From Chelativorans sp. J32 (GTDB lineage: Bacteria > Pseudomonadota > Alphaproteobacteria > Rhizobiales > Rhizobiaceae): a stretch of 64,000 nt of DNA. The position numbers and the translations under genes are program-made. How positions within the stretch are numbered: position 1 is the stretch's first letter; every line of letters begins with the position of its first letter. The DNA is taken from NCBI RefSeq assembly GCF_000518985.1, contig NZ_JAEQ01000003.1, positions 248,001 to 312,000 of the forward strand, in the 5' to 3' direction. The notes below the pieces were generated by a model that saw only the letters and a list, made by a program, of their open reading frames with translations, searched no databases and was not told where the DNA came from. Positions 63,670-64,000 of this stretch are shown here, piece after piece.

Positions 63670-64000
63670 ACACGGTATTCCACCTATTGCGTCATGCCTC
63701 GCACGGTCATGTCGGTGCGGTCTTGACCGGGCGGCTTGCCGGCGCGCCACTTACGCCATTCGGAAGTGAGCAGGCTTTGGCGATCGGTCGCCATCTCATG
63801 GGGAAGAAGCTGGATGCCGTTTACACCAGCCCCCGGCTGCGCGCGCAGCAAACGGCGGAAATCCTTGCTCGTGAGACAGGGGTCGAGAGCGAGATCGCTC
63901 CGGAACTGGACGAGATCGATTTCGGGAGCTGGTCCGGCCGCAGTTTCGAGGAGCTCGAACGGGATCCTGCCTGGAAGCTGTGGAACGAGGAGCGCGACAC
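63666..64000 (+). CDS. Histidine phosphatase family protein (cut by right edge)
   Basis: The first 111 codons of a branch-1 histidine phosphatase. The active-site pattern is [13 protein letters not shown], with Ala replacing the Gly of the RHG motif, as in a minority of the family. [15 protein letters not shown] and [19 protein letters not shown] follow as in cobC/phosphoglycerate-mutase-like enzymes. The GTG start overlaps the MIPS stop (GTGA). It probably acts on the inositol phosphate made upstream; cobalamin-pathway CobC is less likely given the context. The 3' end lies outside the window. Confidence 0.82.
   Translation, partial: MNTVFHLLRHASHGHVGAVLTGRLAGAPLTPFGSEQALAIGRHLMGKKLDAVYTSPRLRAQQTAEILARETGVESEIAPELDEIDFGSWSGRSFEELERDPAWKLWNEERD

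Overview
The window is a gene-dense, high-GC stretch of an alphaproteobacterial chromosome. It most likely comes from the Rhizobiales, near Mesorhizobium, Chelativorans or Nitratireductor. The pointers are a Brucella Omp10-type lipoprotein, homospermidine synthase, a long structured leader on an ornithine decarboxylase gene, two cobalamin riboswitches, EcfG-like promoter sequences and a palindromic intergenic repeat of rhizobial style. I see no rRNA, tRNA, CRISPR array, insertion sequence or prophage. The species-level assignment is inference.

Layout. 1-18.9 kb is mostly housekeeping: a KpsF-type sugar-phosphate isomerase cut by the left edge, a stomatin/NfeD pair, ferrochelatase, a LysM-tailed 5'-nucleotidase, an Omp10-like lipoprotein, homospermidine synthase, PabB, oligoendopeptidase F, an orphan sigma-54 response regulator, a DUF882 peptidase-like protein, KDPG aldolase, an EamA transporter, a peptidoglycan hydrolase and a TerB-like protein. 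19-21.8 kb holds modABC for molybdate uptake. 21.9-30.7 kb carries an aminotransferase, two GNAT acetyltransferases, an ornithine-type decarboxylase with a long leader, an amidase/LysR pair, a DUF1007/NicO metal-transport pair and an SCP2 protein. 30.8-37.4 kb is a sugar ABC importer operon with a dehydrogenase, divergent from an amino-sugar-kinase-like gene.

37.4-44.8 kb is the most striking part. A cobalamin riboswitch precedes nrdA and nrdB, and a second precedes metE. Both therefore sit in front of B12-independent enzymes, so low B12 should raise ribonucleotide reductase and methionine synthase together. The nrdB product has phenylalanine where the radical tyrosine would be, and all its metal ligands keep a constant offset from the Chlamydia class Ic enzyme. 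The two riboswitch leaders also share an identical 22-nt element in their expression platforms.

47.0-55.0 kb looks like a catabolic module: a MetF-like reductase, a LigM/DesA-type tetrahydrofolate-dependent O-demethylase, a GntR/FCD regulator and a five-gene branched-chain-type ABC importer. It is followed by a frameshifted alanine/glycine:sodium symporter and by a core-MetE-like methyltransferase divergent from a fumarylacetoacetate-hydrolase-family enzyme. From 59.6 kb to the right edge a cluster encodes a methyltransferase, a FemAB/BcsL-like GNAT, an unrecognised protein, myo-inositol-1-phosphate synthase and a histidine phosphatase. Two EcfG-like promoters precede parts of it. This cluster is the best candidate here for an undescribed pathway.
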